DNA of 64,000 nt from assembly GCF_000735605.1 (NCBI RefSeq), contig NZ_JPKG01000023.1, positions 1 through 64,000 of the forward strand, given 5' to 3'. Within the stretch, counting starts at the first letter, position 1; each line of letters starts with the position of its first letter. Position numbers and translations under genes: made by a program. The notes under the pieces are model-generated. The model ran no database searches and was not told where the DNA came from. It saw only the letters and a program-made list of their open reading frames with translations. Source of the DNA: Allobosea sp. LC85. GTDB lineage: Bacteria; Pseudomonadota; Alphaproteobacteria; Rhizobiales; Beijerinckiaceae. Positions 39,584-48,146 of this stretch are shown here, piece by piece.

Positions 39584-40537
39584 ATGTCGGGCGGCCGTAA
39601 AGCCTTGGTCACATTTTCAGCCCCGGATGCCCGCGTGAGCTTTACCCTCTTCTGGATCCCGGCCACGATCGTCGCCTCGCTGCTGCAGACGGCGCGAAAC
39701 CTCACCCAGCGCTCGCTGACGGAGGTGATCGGCGTCGTCGGCGCGACGCAGGTGCGCTTCCTGTTCGGCCTACCCTTCGCGCTGCTATTTCTGCTTCTCG
39801 TCTGTCTCGGCCTGGGGCGGCTGCCGCCGCAGATCAGCCTTGCCACGCTCGGCATCACCAGTTGGGGCGCGCTGACCCAGATCGCGGCCACGGCCCTGAT
39901 GTTGGCAGCGATGCGAGAGCGCTCCTTCGCCGTGACCACCGCCTATACCAAGACGGAGCCGGTCCAGGTGGCGATCTTCGGAGCGCTGCTGCTCGGTGAT
40001 GCGCTGAGCCCGGCGAAATTCGCTGCAATCGTGATCGCAACGGCTGGCGTCGTCCTGGTTTCCTGGAAGCCGGGCGAGAAGCTGAGCCGGGCGGGCCTGC
40101 GCCCAGCGCTGCTCGGTATCGGTTCAGGCGCCTGCTTCGCACTGTCGGCCATCGGCTATCGCGGCGCGATCCAGTCTCTGCCGGATGGCGACTTCCTGAT
40201 CCGGGCGACGACGACCCTGGCCCTGGGGCTGGGCCTGCAGACGCTGATCCTGACGCTCTACATGCTGATCGCCAACCGCAAGGCGCTGGTCCTGAGCCTG
40301 AAGAACTGGCGCCGGTCGCTGACGGCGGGTTTCCTTGGGGCGGCGGCATCGCAGTTCTGGTTCATCGGCTTCTCGCTGACGACAGCGGCCAACGTCCGGA
40401 CCCTGGCGCTGATCGAGGTGCCTCTGGCTCAGATCGCCTCGCGCAAGATGTTCTCGGAAGGCACGACGCGGCGCGAACTTTTGGGAATGGCAATGATCGT
40501 CTTCGGTGTCGGCCTGCTCCTGATGCTGGCGATCTAG
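39584..40537 (+). CDS. EamA/DMT family transporter
   Basis: About 317 residues from ATG 39584 (GGAG 13 bp upstream), or 300 from a GTG at 39635 that would begin just before the first helix; the shorter form is equally plausible. Ten predicted helices in two EamA repeats, with TSWGALTQIAATALMLAAM and TAANVRTLALIEVPLAQIAS as characteristic pieces. It is divergent from the carboxypeptidase gene. Only distant similarity to the other EamA gene in the window; substrate unknown. Confidence 0.87.
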   Translation: MSGGRKALVTFSAPDARVSFTLFWIPATIVASLLQTARNLTQRSLTEVIGVVGATQVRFLFGLPFALLFLLLVCLGLGRLPPQISLATLGITSWGALTQIAATALMLAAMRERSFAVTTAYTKTEPVQVAIFGALLLGDALSPAKFAAIVIATAGVVLVSWKPGEKLSRAGLRPALLGIGSGACFALSAIGYRGAIQSLPDGDFLIRATTTLALGLGLQTLILTLYMLIANRKALVLSLKNWRRSLTAGFLGAAASQFWFIGFSLTTAANVRTLALIEVPLAQIASRKMFSEGTTRRELLGMAMIVFGVGLLLMLAI

Positions 40538-40620
40538 CGGGAGCCGCCCCCGCTCCACGCCTCGTGGCGACCGCTTTCCGGACGAGGCCGATCATTGGAT
40601 GCCCGACAGGTTCGATCCAG

Positions 40621-40667
40621 CGCCGCCATTCGGTGGCTGATCGATGAACAGCCACCGAATGGCGGCG
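40621..40667. repeat. perfect 19-bp inverted repeat
   Basis: CGCCGCCATTCGGTGGCTG (40621-40639) is exactly mirrored at 40649-40667, separated by nine bases. It lies in the 263-bp gap between the DMT gene and the ArsR gene (both plus strand). No T-run follows. It could be a terminator-like hairpin or the remains of a miniature mobile element. Confidence 0.85.
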
Positions 40668-40800
40668 AAGCTGCCTCTCCGCGCGACACGCCCAGTGGTT
40701 CTTGCGACCAAACTCGTGGCGCTTCCAGAGCGACTCGCTTGACCAACGCATAGCTCTGTAGTTATGAGTTCGATCAATAGCCAATGAGTTATGGGTCTCG

Positions 40801-41124
40801 ATGCTGAACACTCACGACGCGCTCTTCAGAACGCTCGCCGATCCGACGCGGCGGGGCATTTTCGAACGGCTGTGTCGAGAAGGTGAGCAGACGGTCGGGG
40901 CCTTGACGGCTCAAGCCGGGATCTCGCAACCGGCCGTCTCAAAGCATCTCGGCATTCTGAAACAGGCCGGGTTGGTGCGGGATCGCCATCAAGGGCGTCA
41001 GACGCATTATAGCGCGCAAATCGGCGCCCTGAGCCCGCTGATCGACTGGACGAACCAAATGACGGGGTTCTGGCAACGTAAATTCGATGACCTCGAAGAC
41101 CTGCTGAAGAGGATGGATCAATGA
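40801..41124 (+). CDS. ArsR/SmtB family transcriptional regulator
   Basis: A 107-residue winged helix-turn-helix repressor: LADPTRRGIFERLC opening, recognition helix in AQAGISQPAVSKHLGILKQA and wing VRDRHQGRQTHYS. No cysteine metal-site motif (ELCVCDL type) is visible, so it belongs to the non-metal branch usually paired with SRPBCC proteins. It overlaps the AHSA1 gene by 4 bp. The upstream region has two ATGAGTT copies (about 40764 and 40784) that might be its operator. Confidence 0.92.
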   Translation: MLNTHDALFRTLADPTRRGIFERLCREGEQTVGALTAQAGISQPAVSKHLGILKQAGLVRDRHQGRQTHYSAQIGALSPLIDWTNQMTGFWQRKFDDLEDLLKRMDQ

Positions 41125-41531
41125 ATGAAACGTCGATCGAAACGCTCTCGGTCGTTGTCGAGCGTGAAATAGCCCATCCGCCGGAAAAGCTCTGGCGCGC
41201 TCTCACGCAACCGCATCTCATCGAGGAGTGGCTGATGAAGAACAACTTCAAGCCAGATGTGGGCCACCGGTTCAATCTCAGTGCGGACTGGGGCGTCGTC
41301 GACTGTCAAGTACAGGCGATCGAGCCGAACAAGACGCTGACCTACACGTGGAATACCAAGGATCTCGAGAGTGTCGTGACCTGGACGCTCATCCCGACGA
41401 GCACCGGGACCTTTCTGCGTATGGAGCAGGCGGGGTTCAGGCCGGACCAGCAGCCGTATTACCGGGGAGCGATGGCTGGCTGGCAGAGATTCCTTGGAAA
41501 TCTGGAAGAGGTCATGGCGCGGACGGACTGA
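41121..41531 (+). CDS. SRPBCC/AHSA1 domain protein
   Basis: A 136-residue START-like ligand-binding fold of the AHSA1 group: VEREIAHPPEKLWRALTQPH (about 12-31), IEEWLMKNNFKPDVGHRF, and a C-terminal helix RGAMAGWQRFLGNLEEVM. These proteins bind hydrophobic ligands or act as stress factors; the function is largely unknown. The ArsR-AHSA1 pair is a frequent two-gene unit. Its start overlaps the arsR stop. Confidence 0.88.
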   Translation: MNETSIETLSVVVEREIAHPPEKLWRALTQPHLIEEWLMKNNFKPDVGHRFNLSADWGVVDCQVQAIEPNKTLTYTWNTKDLESVVTWTLIPTSTGTFLRMEQAGFRPDQQPYYRGAMAGWQRFLGNLEEVMARTD

Positions 41532-41579
41532 AGTCCGCGTCGCCCGATCCGCTGCACCATGCCTTCAGAGGAGGTTCCA

Positions 41580-41810
41580 ATGAATTGGAACGATTGGATT
41601 CGGCAAATCCACCGCTGGATGTCGATCATCTTTACTGTGGTCGTCATCGCCATCTTCATCGCCTTGGGTCTTGGGAAACAACCTGCCGAGTGGGTGTATT
41701 TCTTGCCGCTGTTCCCGCTCTTCGTGCTCCTGCCCACCGGGCTCTACATGTTCGTGCTGCCCTATGCCGCCAAATCGGGCGGCGGGCGACGCGCCGCCGG
41801 ACAGCAGTGA
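41580..41810 (+). CDS. small two-helix membrane protein
   Basis: A 76-residue protein starting at the ATG behind an excellent GAGGAGG site. It has two hydrophobic helices (about 18-34, IIFTVVVIAIFIALGLG, and 43-62, YFLPLFPLFVLLPTGLYMFV), a short polar loop and a Gly/Arg-rich tail. The opening MNWNDWIRQIHRWMSIIF is like PepSY-associated or DUF-type small membrane proteins found with ArsR/SRPBCC genes. It overlaps the next gene by one base, so it is part of this four-gene operon. Function unknown. Confidence 0.8.
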   Translation: MNWNDWIRQIHRWMSIIFTVVVIAIFIALGLGKQPAEWVYFLPLFPLFVLLPTGLYMFVLPYAAKSGGGRRAAGQQ

Positions 41811-42325
41811 TGGCTGGGATGTCCAAGAAGCCGGCGCAGGTTACAGAGAACGAGACGGCCGCGCGGGTTGCCGAGAAGGGGGCCAGGCCGCGTAAATCGG
41901 CGCTGAAGGCGCCGTCGGGCGAAGTCGTCCTCCTCTCGGGTGGCAATCCCCAGATTGCCAAGGGCTATGGTGATGCGCCCGTGCAGGCCTATATCGCGGC
42001 CATGCCGGGCTGGAAAAGCGATGTCGGACGCCGCCTCGATGCCATCATCGAACGCACCGTCCCCGGCGTGCGCAAGGCGGTCAAATGGAATTCACCCTTC
42101 TACGGAGTCGAGGACCAGGACCAAGGCTGGTTCCTCAGCTTTCATTGCATGACGAAATACGTGAAAGTGGCGTTCTTCCGCGGCGCGTCGCTGCTTCCTG
42201 TTCCGCCCGGTGCGTCCAAGCAGAAGGACGTACGCTATCTCGACATTCATGAGGGCGAGCTCAATGAGGCGCAGTTCGCTGCCTGGGCGAAACAAGCCAG
42301 CCAACTGCCCGGCGAAAAAATGTGA
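41810..42325 (+). CDS. DUF1801 domain protein
   Basis: A 171-residue cytoplasmic protein; the ATG overlaps the TGA of the preceding gene. The first 45 residues are polar and Lys/Ala-rich, then a DUF1801 (YdhG-like) domain: VQAYIAAMPGWKSDVGRRLD, VRKAVKWNSPFYG, GWFLSFHCMTKYVKVAFF and ELNEAQFAAWAKQA. The domain belongs to the iron-chaperone YdhG/frataxin-like clan, but the role of this family is unproven. It closes the ArsR operon. Confidence 0.85.
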   Translation: MAGMSKKPAQVTENETAARVAEKGARPRKSALKAPSGEVVLLSGGNPQIAKGYGDAPVQAYIAAMPGWKSDVGRRLDAIIERTVPGVRKAVKWNSPFYGVEDQDQGWFLSFHCMTKYVKVAFFRGASLLPVPPGASKQKDVRYLDIHEGELNEAQFAAWAKQASQLPGEKM

Positions 42326-42490
42326 GCGGCCAGACAGCAGTGGAGGCGAGAGCTTGCTCCACCCCGCGAGAGTGACGAAACTCCCAGCCCGCCGACGCAC
42401 GGCCCACTCGTAAGCGTCGTTGCGCCGAGTGTGATGTCCGTCGTGCCTTTGTCTCCCAGACGCGCGATGCGTGAACGGAGCTAACTCATT

Positions 42491-42640
42491 TCAGTCCTGA
42501 TCTACGCCGATTGCGCGCTTCCAAGCGCGGTCGATCACCTCGGCGCAGGCCATCGCCAACGCGAGGATCGCGGTCAGAAGAATCAGCGCGAGTGTGACCC
42601 AGAACGGGTTGGCCAGAAACGCGCTCCACAGTTCGCTCAT
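42491..42640 (-). CDS. short single-pass membrane protein
   Basis: A 49-residue protein (50 if the preceding ATG at 42643 is used). A strong AGGGGAG lies immediately upstream. A single hydrophobic helix (about 9-30, NPFWVTLALILLTAILALAM) is followed by a basic, then acidic tail ending GVDQD. It stands alone between DUF1801 and the thiolase, transcribed against both. No family recognised; coding is supported by the ribosome-binding site and the ordered hydrophobic/polar pattern only. Confidence 0.55.
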   Translation of the reverse strand: MSELWSAFLANPFWVTLALILLTAILALAMACAEVIDRAWKRAIGVDQD

Positions 42641-42798
42641 CATCTCCCCTCGCGAATGGCAACACACTATATCGTTCTGAGCGGGCTTCGCGGTCAGTCC
42701 CCCTTTCTGCGCACGGCCGGATTGCGCTGTTTCCGGCTTGAACGATACCGTGCTCGGGCGCAGATAAGTGTAACTGCACATTACTCTGAGAGGTCGTC

Positions 42799-43968
42799 AT
42801 GAGCGCTGCAATCGTCGGCTGGGCCCACACGCCGTTCGGCAAGCAGGATGCCGAAACCATCGAGAGCCTGATCGTCCGCGTGGCGACCGACGCGCTGGTC
42901 GATGCGGGCATTACCGCCGAACAGGTCGATGAGATCGTTCTCGGCCACTACAATGCTGGCTTCTCTGCCCAGGATTTCACCGCCTCGCTCGTGTTGCAGG
43001 CGGACCCGGCGCTGCGCTTCAAGCCGACGACGCGGGTCGAGAATGCCTGCGCCACCGGCTCGGCCGCGGTGCACCAGGGCGTGCGCGCCATCAAGGCCGG
43101 CGACGCCAAGATCGTGCTCGTCGTCGGCGTCGAACAGATGACCAAGACGCCCTCGGCCGATATCGGCAAATTCCTGCTCAAGGCTTCCTATCTGCCGGAA
43201 GATGGCGAGACACCCGGTGGCTTCGCCGGTGTATTCGGCAAGATTGCCGCCGCCTATTTCCAGCGCCATGGCGATCAGTCGGATGCGCTCGCGATGATCG
43301 CGGCCAAGAACCACAAGAATGGCGTCGCGAACCCCTATGCGCAGATGCGCAAGGATCTCGGCTTCGCTTTCTGCCGCGAGGAGAGCGAGAAGAATCCCTA
43401 TGTCGCCGGGCCGCTGAAGCGCACCGATTGTTCCCTGGTCTCGGACGGCGCTGCCGCGCTCGTGCTGGCCGATCAGGCGACTGCGATGGAAATGCGCCGC
43501 GCTGTCGGCTTCCGCGGCTTGGCCCATGTCCAGGACTTCCTGCCGATGTCGAAGCGCGACATCCTCAAGTTCGACGGCTGCGCGGAAGCCTGGAGGAAGG
43601 CGCTCGGCGATGCCGGCGTCTCGCTGGACGATCTCTCCTTCGTCGAGACGCATGACTGCTTCACCGTCGCCGAACTGATCGAATACGAGGCGATGGGCCT
43701 GACCAAGGAAGGCGAGGGTGCCCGCGCCATCAAGGAAGGCTGGACGCAGAAGGACGGCAAGCTGCCGGTGAACGTTTCCGGCGGCCTGAAGGCCAAGGGC
43801 CACCCGATCGGCGCGACCGGCGTCTCGATGCATGTGCTTAGCGCCATGCAGCTCACCGGCGAGGCGCCCGAAGGCATGCAGGTCCAGGACGCCCGCCTGG
43901 GCGGTATCTTCAACATGGGTGGGGCTGCGGTCGCCAACTATGTCTCGGTGCTCGAGCGGATCAAGTGA
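42799..43968 (+). CDS. SCP2-type thiolase / acetyl-CoA acyltransferase
   Basis: A 389-residue thiolase-fold enzyme. The nucleophile is Cys84 in VENACATGSAA; the second-half motifs are HDCFTVAELIEYEAMGL and GGLKAKGHPIGATGVSM. The HDCF signature places it in the SCP-x (SCP2) thiolase group rather than PhaA/FadA. It would form or cleave a 3-ketoacyl-CoA. A promoter is likely within 42641-42798. It is followed after 9 bp by an MFS transporter gene. Specificity is unknown. Confidence 0.9.
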   Translation: MSAAIVGWAHTPFGKQDAETIESLIVRVATDALVDAGITAEQVDEIVLGHYNAGFSAQDFTASLVLQADPALRFKPTTRVENACATGSAAVHQGVRAIKAGDAKIVLVVGVEQMTKTPSADIGKFLLKASYLPEDGETPGGFAGVFGKIAAAYFQRHGDQSDALAMIAAKNHKNGVANPYAQMRKDLGFAFCREESEKNPYVAGPLKRTDCSLVSDGAAALVLADQATAMEMRRAVGFRGLAHVQDFLPMSKRDILKFDGCAEAWRKALGDAGVSLDDLSFVETHDCFTVAELIEYEAMGLTKEGEGARAIKEGWTQKDGKLPVNVSGGLKAKGHPIGATGVSMHVLSAMQLTGEAPEGMQVQDARLGGIFNMGGAAVANYVSVLERIK

Positions 43969-43977
43969 CCGTCTGAC

Positions 43978-45174
43978 GTGACGATCTTCCTGGCGCTGCT
44001 GCCGGCCTATATCCTCTCGATCTTCTACCGGTCCTTCCTGAGCGTCATCGCCAACCCGGTGATGACGGATCTGGGGATCGGGCCGCGCGAGCTGGGTTTC
44101 CTGGGCGCGGCCTGGTTCATAACCTTCGCCCTGGCGCAGTTCCCGGTCGGCTGGGCGCTCGACCGGTTGGGGCCGCGCCGGACCGTCGCCGTGACGATGG
44201 CAATCGGCTCGGCCGGCGCTTTCCTCTTCGCGACAGCGACCCACGCCGTCACCGGCACGCTCGGCATGGCGATGATCGGGCTTGGTTGCTCGCCGATTTT
44301 CATGTCGGCGCTGTTCCTGTTCGCGCGCACGCAGGATCCCAAGCGCTTCGGGTTCCTGACTTCGGTCTTCATCGGGCTCGGCTCGATCGGCAACCTCGTC
44401 GGCGCCGCGCCGCTGGCGATCGCAGCTGCGCGCTTTGGCTGGCGGCCGTCGATGCTGGTCATGGCCGGCTGCTTTCTGGCCGCGGCGGTGTTCGCCGCAG
44501 CGCTTGTCCGCGATCCACCCCGAGCCAAGGCGGCTTCAGGCGGTCACGAAGGCCTGCTCAAGGGGCTGCGGAGCATTCTCGTGCTCCGTCCGCTCTGGCT
44601 GCTCGCGCCGATCACGGTCACCGGCTATGCGATCGTCGCGACGGTCCGCGGGCTCTGGATCGCGCCCTTCATGAGCGACGTGCACGGTTACGATGCGATC
44701 GCCAGCGGCCATGTCGCGACCGTGATGGCGCTGACCATGATCGCGGGCGCCTTCCTCTATGGCGGGCTCGAACAGCGGCTCGGCCGCAGCAAGCCGCTGG
44801 TCCTGTGGGGCACGGGGCTGACCGCGCTCTGTTTCATCGCCCTGGCGCTCTGGGGGAACACGCACGCGGCGCTGGCCATCGGCCTGTTCGCGCTGATCGG
44901 CGCGACGGGCTTCACCTATGCGGTGCTGATGGCGCATGCGCGGTTGTTCTTCCCCGAGCATCTGATCGGGCGCGGCATGACCTGCATCAATTTCCTGTTC
45001 ATTGCAGGCGCGGCGGCGATCCAGTCCGGCTCGGGCTGGTTCATCGCCGAGCAGCGCCAGGCCGGGCTCGATGCCGCGACGACCTTTGCCCATCTCCACT
45101 GGGGCTTTGCGGCGCTGCTGCTCGTCCCGAGCGCGATCTACGCCTTCACACCGGAGCGCCCGGTCAGGGCCTGA
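43978..45174 (+). CDS. MFS transporter
   Basis: A 398-residue inner-membrane protein with twelve predicted helices, GTG start. The loop 2-3 motif is GWALDRLGPRRT (about 58-69), and the second half repeats it around YGGLEQRLGRSKPLV. It follows the thiolase gene after 9 bp, hinting at co-transcription, and is convergent with bolA (5 bp between stops). The substrate is unknown; organic acids or other small metabolites are possible. Confidence 0.9.
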   Translation: MTIFLALLPAYILSIFYRSFLSVIANPVMTDLGIGPRELGFLGAAWFITFALAQFPVGWALDRLGPRRTVAVTMAIGSAGAFLFATATHAVTGTLGMAMIGLGCSPIFMSALFLFARTQDPKRFGFLTSVFIGLGSIGNLVGAAPLAIAAARFGWRPSMLVMAGCFLAAAVFAAALVRDPPRAKAASGGHEGLLKGLRSILVLRPLWLLAPITVTGYAIVATVRGLWIAPFMSDVHGYDAIASGHVATVMALTMIAGAFLYGGLEQRLGRSKPLVLWGTGLTALCFIALALWGNTHAALAIGLFALIGATGFTYAVLMAHARLFFPEHLIGRGMTCINFLFIAGAAAIQSGSGWFIAEQRQAGLDAATTFAHLHWGFAALLLVPSAIYAFTPERPVRA

Positions 45175-45179
45175 TCGGC

Positions 45180-45452
45180 TCAGGCCTCGCCCGGTGCCTT
45201 GGCGACGATCGCCAGTGCGTGCACCCGATCGGCCAGTTCCTGGGCCAGCGCTGCGTTGACCAGGCGATGACGCTCCAGCCGGCTCTTTCCGGCAAAGGCG
45301 GAGGAGACGACCTCGACGCGAAAATGCGTCTCGCCGTCCTCGCGCCAGCCACCATGGCCCTGATGCTGATGCGATTCATCGATGACGCGCAGGTGCTCCG
45401 GCGCCAGCTCCGACTCGAGCTTGCTGGTGATGCGTTCCGCCATGCTGGTCAT
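45180..45452 (-). CDS. bolA: BolA family protein
   Basis: A 90-residue BolA/YrbA-type protein with a class II KH-like fold: MAERITSKLESELAPEHLRV, then HFRVEVVSSAFAGKSRLERHRLVNAAL where the family signature F-x-G-K-S-R-L-x-R-H-R is seen, and a final HALAIVAKAP. BolA proteins pair with monothiol glutaredoxins in iron homeostasis or act as morphogenes. In many alphaproteobacteria it sits next to a J-domain gene; here an M14 peptidase gene intervenes. Confidence 0.93.
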   Translation of the reverse strand: MTSMAERITSKLESELAPEHLRVIDESHQHQGHGGWREDGETHFRVEVVSSAFAGKSRLERHRLVNAALAQELADRVHALAIVAKAPGEA

Positions 45453-45568
45453 CTGTCGCCTCGTTCCGCTGGGCCGTCAGCAATCGCGGATTGCTTGTCC
45501 GGTCTTCGTCGCCGTTTCATAGTCGCCGCCTGGTGTCAGGTGAATGCGGCATTTCGCTGGAGGTTGGG

Positions 45569-47206
45569 ATGAGGACGAGAACGGCTTTCGCTCTTGGGCT
45601 GATGGCACTGCTCGGAGCCGCTCCCGCCCTGGCGCAGGAGGAAGGCAAGGTCGCCGACTACAAGCAGAGCGAGGCCGTGCTTGCCCGCTACAAACCCGTG
45701 CCGATCCCGCTCGCGACACCATCTCTGACGCGTGGCACCCCCGGACTGACCACGCAGGCCGAGCTCGATGCCTTCGTTGCCGATCTCGTCGCCAAGGCGC
45801 CGGGCCAGGTCGTGCTCGGCTCGCTCGGCAAGTCGCAGCAGGGGCGTGACCTGCCCTACCTGATCTTCTCCAAGGAGGGCGCCGGGAATGCGGCGGCGCT
45901 CAGGGCGCTGGGGCGGCCGATCGTCTGGTTCGTCGGTCAGCAGCACGGCAACGAGCCGGCGGGTGGTGAAGCGATGCTCGCACTCGCCAATGATCTGGCC
46001 ACGACCGACCTCAAGGTCGTGCTCGACAAGCTGGTGGTTGTGATCGTGCCACGCGCCAACCCCGACGGGGCGGCGGCCGACAAGCGCACCGGCGCCAATG
46101 GCTTTGATCTGAACCGGGATCATCTGCTGCTGACCTTGCCGGAGACAAAGGCGCTGCATGCCAAACTCGCCGAGCTGCCGCCGGACGTCATCGTCGACGT
46201 GCATGAATTCTCGGTCGCCAATCGCTGGCTCGAGAAATTCGGCGGGCTCAACGCCGCCGATGCGATGATCCTCTACGCGACCAACCCGGCCGTGCCGCAG
46301 CCGACGACGAAGCTCGCGTCCGAACTGGTCAAGCCCGCGATGGACAAGGCGATGGCCGAAAAGGGGCTCTCCTCCTTCTGGTACTTCACGACGGGCTACA
46401 ACAAGGACGACAAGGTCGTCTCGATGGGCGGTAATGCGCCCGGAATCGCGCGCAACCTGTTCGGGCTTTCAGGTGCGGTCTCCTTCCTGATCGAGACGCG
46501 CGGCGTCGGCCTCAAGCTCGAGAATCTGGAGCGCCGCATCGCGACGCATTACGTCATTTCCCGGTCGGTTCTCGATACGGTCGCTGCCAATGACAAGGCG
46601 GTGCTGCAGGCGGTCGCGGCCGCGCGCGGCGAACTGGCGAAGAACGAGGGCGAGCTCATCGTCGGCCACCGGATTGCCACCGTCAGGATGGCGATTCCGC
46701 TGGTCAATCCCGACACAGCTGCCGACATGCCGACTGAAGTCGATTTTCGCGACTCGCGCCAGGTCACCGTGACGGGCAAGCGGCCGCGGCCGGAAGGCTA
46801 TATCGTGCTGACCTCAGGCCAGCCGGCGCTTGAAGCCCTGAAGCTGAAAGGCATCGCCGTCTGCGCATTGGGCGGGCCGGCCTCGCTCGATGTCGAGGCC
46901 TTCGTGGTCGAGCAGAAGGGGACGGTGAAGAAAGCCGACCGCGAGAACATCAATCCGGACCAGTCGGTGAAGGTCGAGCTCAGGCCGCGCCGGCTGGACG
47001 TACCAGCGACGGCTGTCTTCGTGCCGATGACGCAATCGGGGGCAAACGTCATCGCCGCCTCATTCGAGCCGGATTCTCCGGGCTCTCATGTCGGTGTCGG
47101 CTTGGTCGAGGTCGCGGCGGATTCGGGCGAGGCTCCGATCTACCGCGTGCCGCGCGGGGCCAGGCCAATATTGGCTTCAGGCGGTGATCCCGCATGCAGC
47201 CGTTGA
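45569..47206 (+). CDS. M14 family zinc carboxypeptidase
   Basis: A 545-residue secreted peptidase from the ATG at 45569 (upstream GGAGG), with signal peptide to ALA-Q near residue 22. The zinc ligands are H126-x-x-E129 in QQHGNEPAGGEA and the His of VIVDVHEFS; the substrate-binding Arg/Asn region is GANGFDLNRDH and the catalytic Glu is in FLIETRGVGL. About 200 residues follow the catalytic core with no recognised domain. It would trim peptides or peptidoglycan fragments in the periplasm. Confidence 0.88.
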   Translation: MRTRTAFALGLMALLGAAPALAQEEGKVADYKQSEAVLARYKPVPIPLATPSLTRGTPGLTTQAELDAFVADLVAKAPGQVVLGSLGKSQQGRDLPYLIFSKEGAGNAAALRALGRPIVWFVGQQHGNEPAGGEAMLALANDLATTDLKVVLDKLVVVIVPRANPDGAAADKRTGANGFDLNRDHLLLTLPETKALHAKLAELPPDVIVDVHEFSVANRWLEKFGGLNAADAMILYATNPAVPQPTTKLASELVKPAMDKAMAEKGLSSFWYFTTGYNKDDKVVSMGGNAPGIARNLFGLSGAVSFLIETRGVGLKLENLERRIATHYVISRSVLDTVAANDKAVLQAVAAARGELAKNEGELIVGHRIATVRMAIPLVNPDTAADMPTEVDFRDSRQVTVTGKRPRPEGYIVLTSGQPALEALKLKGIAVCALGGPASLDVEAFVVEQKGTVKKADRENINPDQSVKVELRPRRLDVPATAVFVPMTQSGANVIAASFEPDSPGSHVGVGLVEVAADSGEAPIYRVPRGARPILASGGDPACSR

Positions 47207-47381
47207 GACTGGCGTAGCGCGTCATTATCTACGACGCATTGACGGCCACCCCGATTGCTGGGATTCTGACGGGATCGGGGCCGATCTCTGCAGCGTTTCG
47301 AATGTGTCCGCGCAGGCGCCTGACGGCGCCTGTCGTGCTGAGCTTGTCCGTTTGGCTTTCCGCCCGCATAACCGAGAGACC

Positions 47382-48002
47382 ATGAACTTCAATTCTCGCC
47401 TTTTCGACCGGATCAGGATCGGCCCTTCCGAGGCGGAAGCGGTGGTCGAGACCGTGGCTGTGCGCTGCGATCATTCCGGTTGCCAGCGCGCCGGCGAATT
47501 CCGCGCGCCGAAGGGCAGGGGACGAGAGGGCCAGTTTTTCCAGTTCTGCCTCGAACATGTGAAGGCCTATAACGCGACCTATAACTACTTCTCCGGCATG
47601 AATGACGAGGCGCTCGCCGCCTATCAGAAGCAGGAAGAGATCGGCCACCGGCCGACCTGGAAACTCGGCGTCAATTCCAAGGCGGCGCGCATGTCGCAGC
47701 GCGGACGCGCGGCGGCTGCCGGCGATGCCGGGCCGGAGGTGCAGGACGGTTTCAACATTTTTGGCACGCGCAGGGAGCAGCATGCGGCAAAGCCGGAACC
47801 TCGCGTCGGCGCCGTCGCGCGCAAGGCCCTCGATGCGCTTGGACTGGACGACACAGCCGATTCCGTTGCGATCAAGGCGCGCTACAAGGAACTGGTGAAG
47901 CGCTTCCATCCTGACGCCAATGGCGGCGACCGCTCGCGTGAAGGCACGCTGCAGGAAATCCTGAAGGCGTATCAGCAACTGAAGACCACCGGTCTGGTCT
48001 GA
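47382..48002 (+). CDS. C-terminal J-domain protein (DnaJ-like)
   Basis: A 206-residue protein with a J-domain at the C-terminus: DALGLDDTADSVAIKARYKE and HPD at 176-178. The N-terminal half carries a possible zinc-binding set (RCDHSGCQRAGEF and FCLEHVKAY), but no G/F region or DnaJ zinc repeats. The J-domain would stimulate DnaK ATPase. A 175-bp gap separates it from the M14 gene. This is the J-domain gene usually seen between bolA and cobS, but cobS is not present here. Confidence 0.88.
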   Translation: MNFNSRLFDRIRIGPSEAEAVVETVAVRCDHSGCQRAGEFRAPKGRGREGQFFQFCLEHVKAYNATYNYFSGMNDEALAAYQKQEEIGHRPTWKLGVNSKAARMSQRGRAAAAGDAGPEVQDGFNIFGTRREQHAAKPEPRVGAVARKALDALGLDDTADSVAIKARYKELVKRFHPDANGGDRSREGTLQEILKAYQQLKTTGLV

Positions 48003-48065
48003 AGCCACTCATCGAGCCCACTGGGGTGCTTATCTGATACGACCTGCTGCGCTCCCGGGTTCCGA

Positions 48066-48085
48066 CGGAGCGCAAGTCCGCTCCG
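48066..48085. terminator. hairpin between convergent genes
   Basis: CGGAGCG (48066-48072) and CGCTCCG (48079-48085) form a 7-bp stem with a six-base loop, in the 144-bp gap between the convergent J-domain and ethylmalonyl-CoA mutase genes. It may serve as a bidirectional terminator; no T-run. Confidence 0.4.
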
Positions 48086-48146
48086 GTTCTCGCCGCTCGC
48101 GCCAGCTGGCACCCCCGCCGAATTCGCCAATGGCGCACCCGGTTCT

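Noticed and set aside
42330..42370. GTGGAG/CTCCAC hairpin after the DUF1801 gene as a terminator
   Set aside because: Only six paired bases with an 11-base loop and no T-run.
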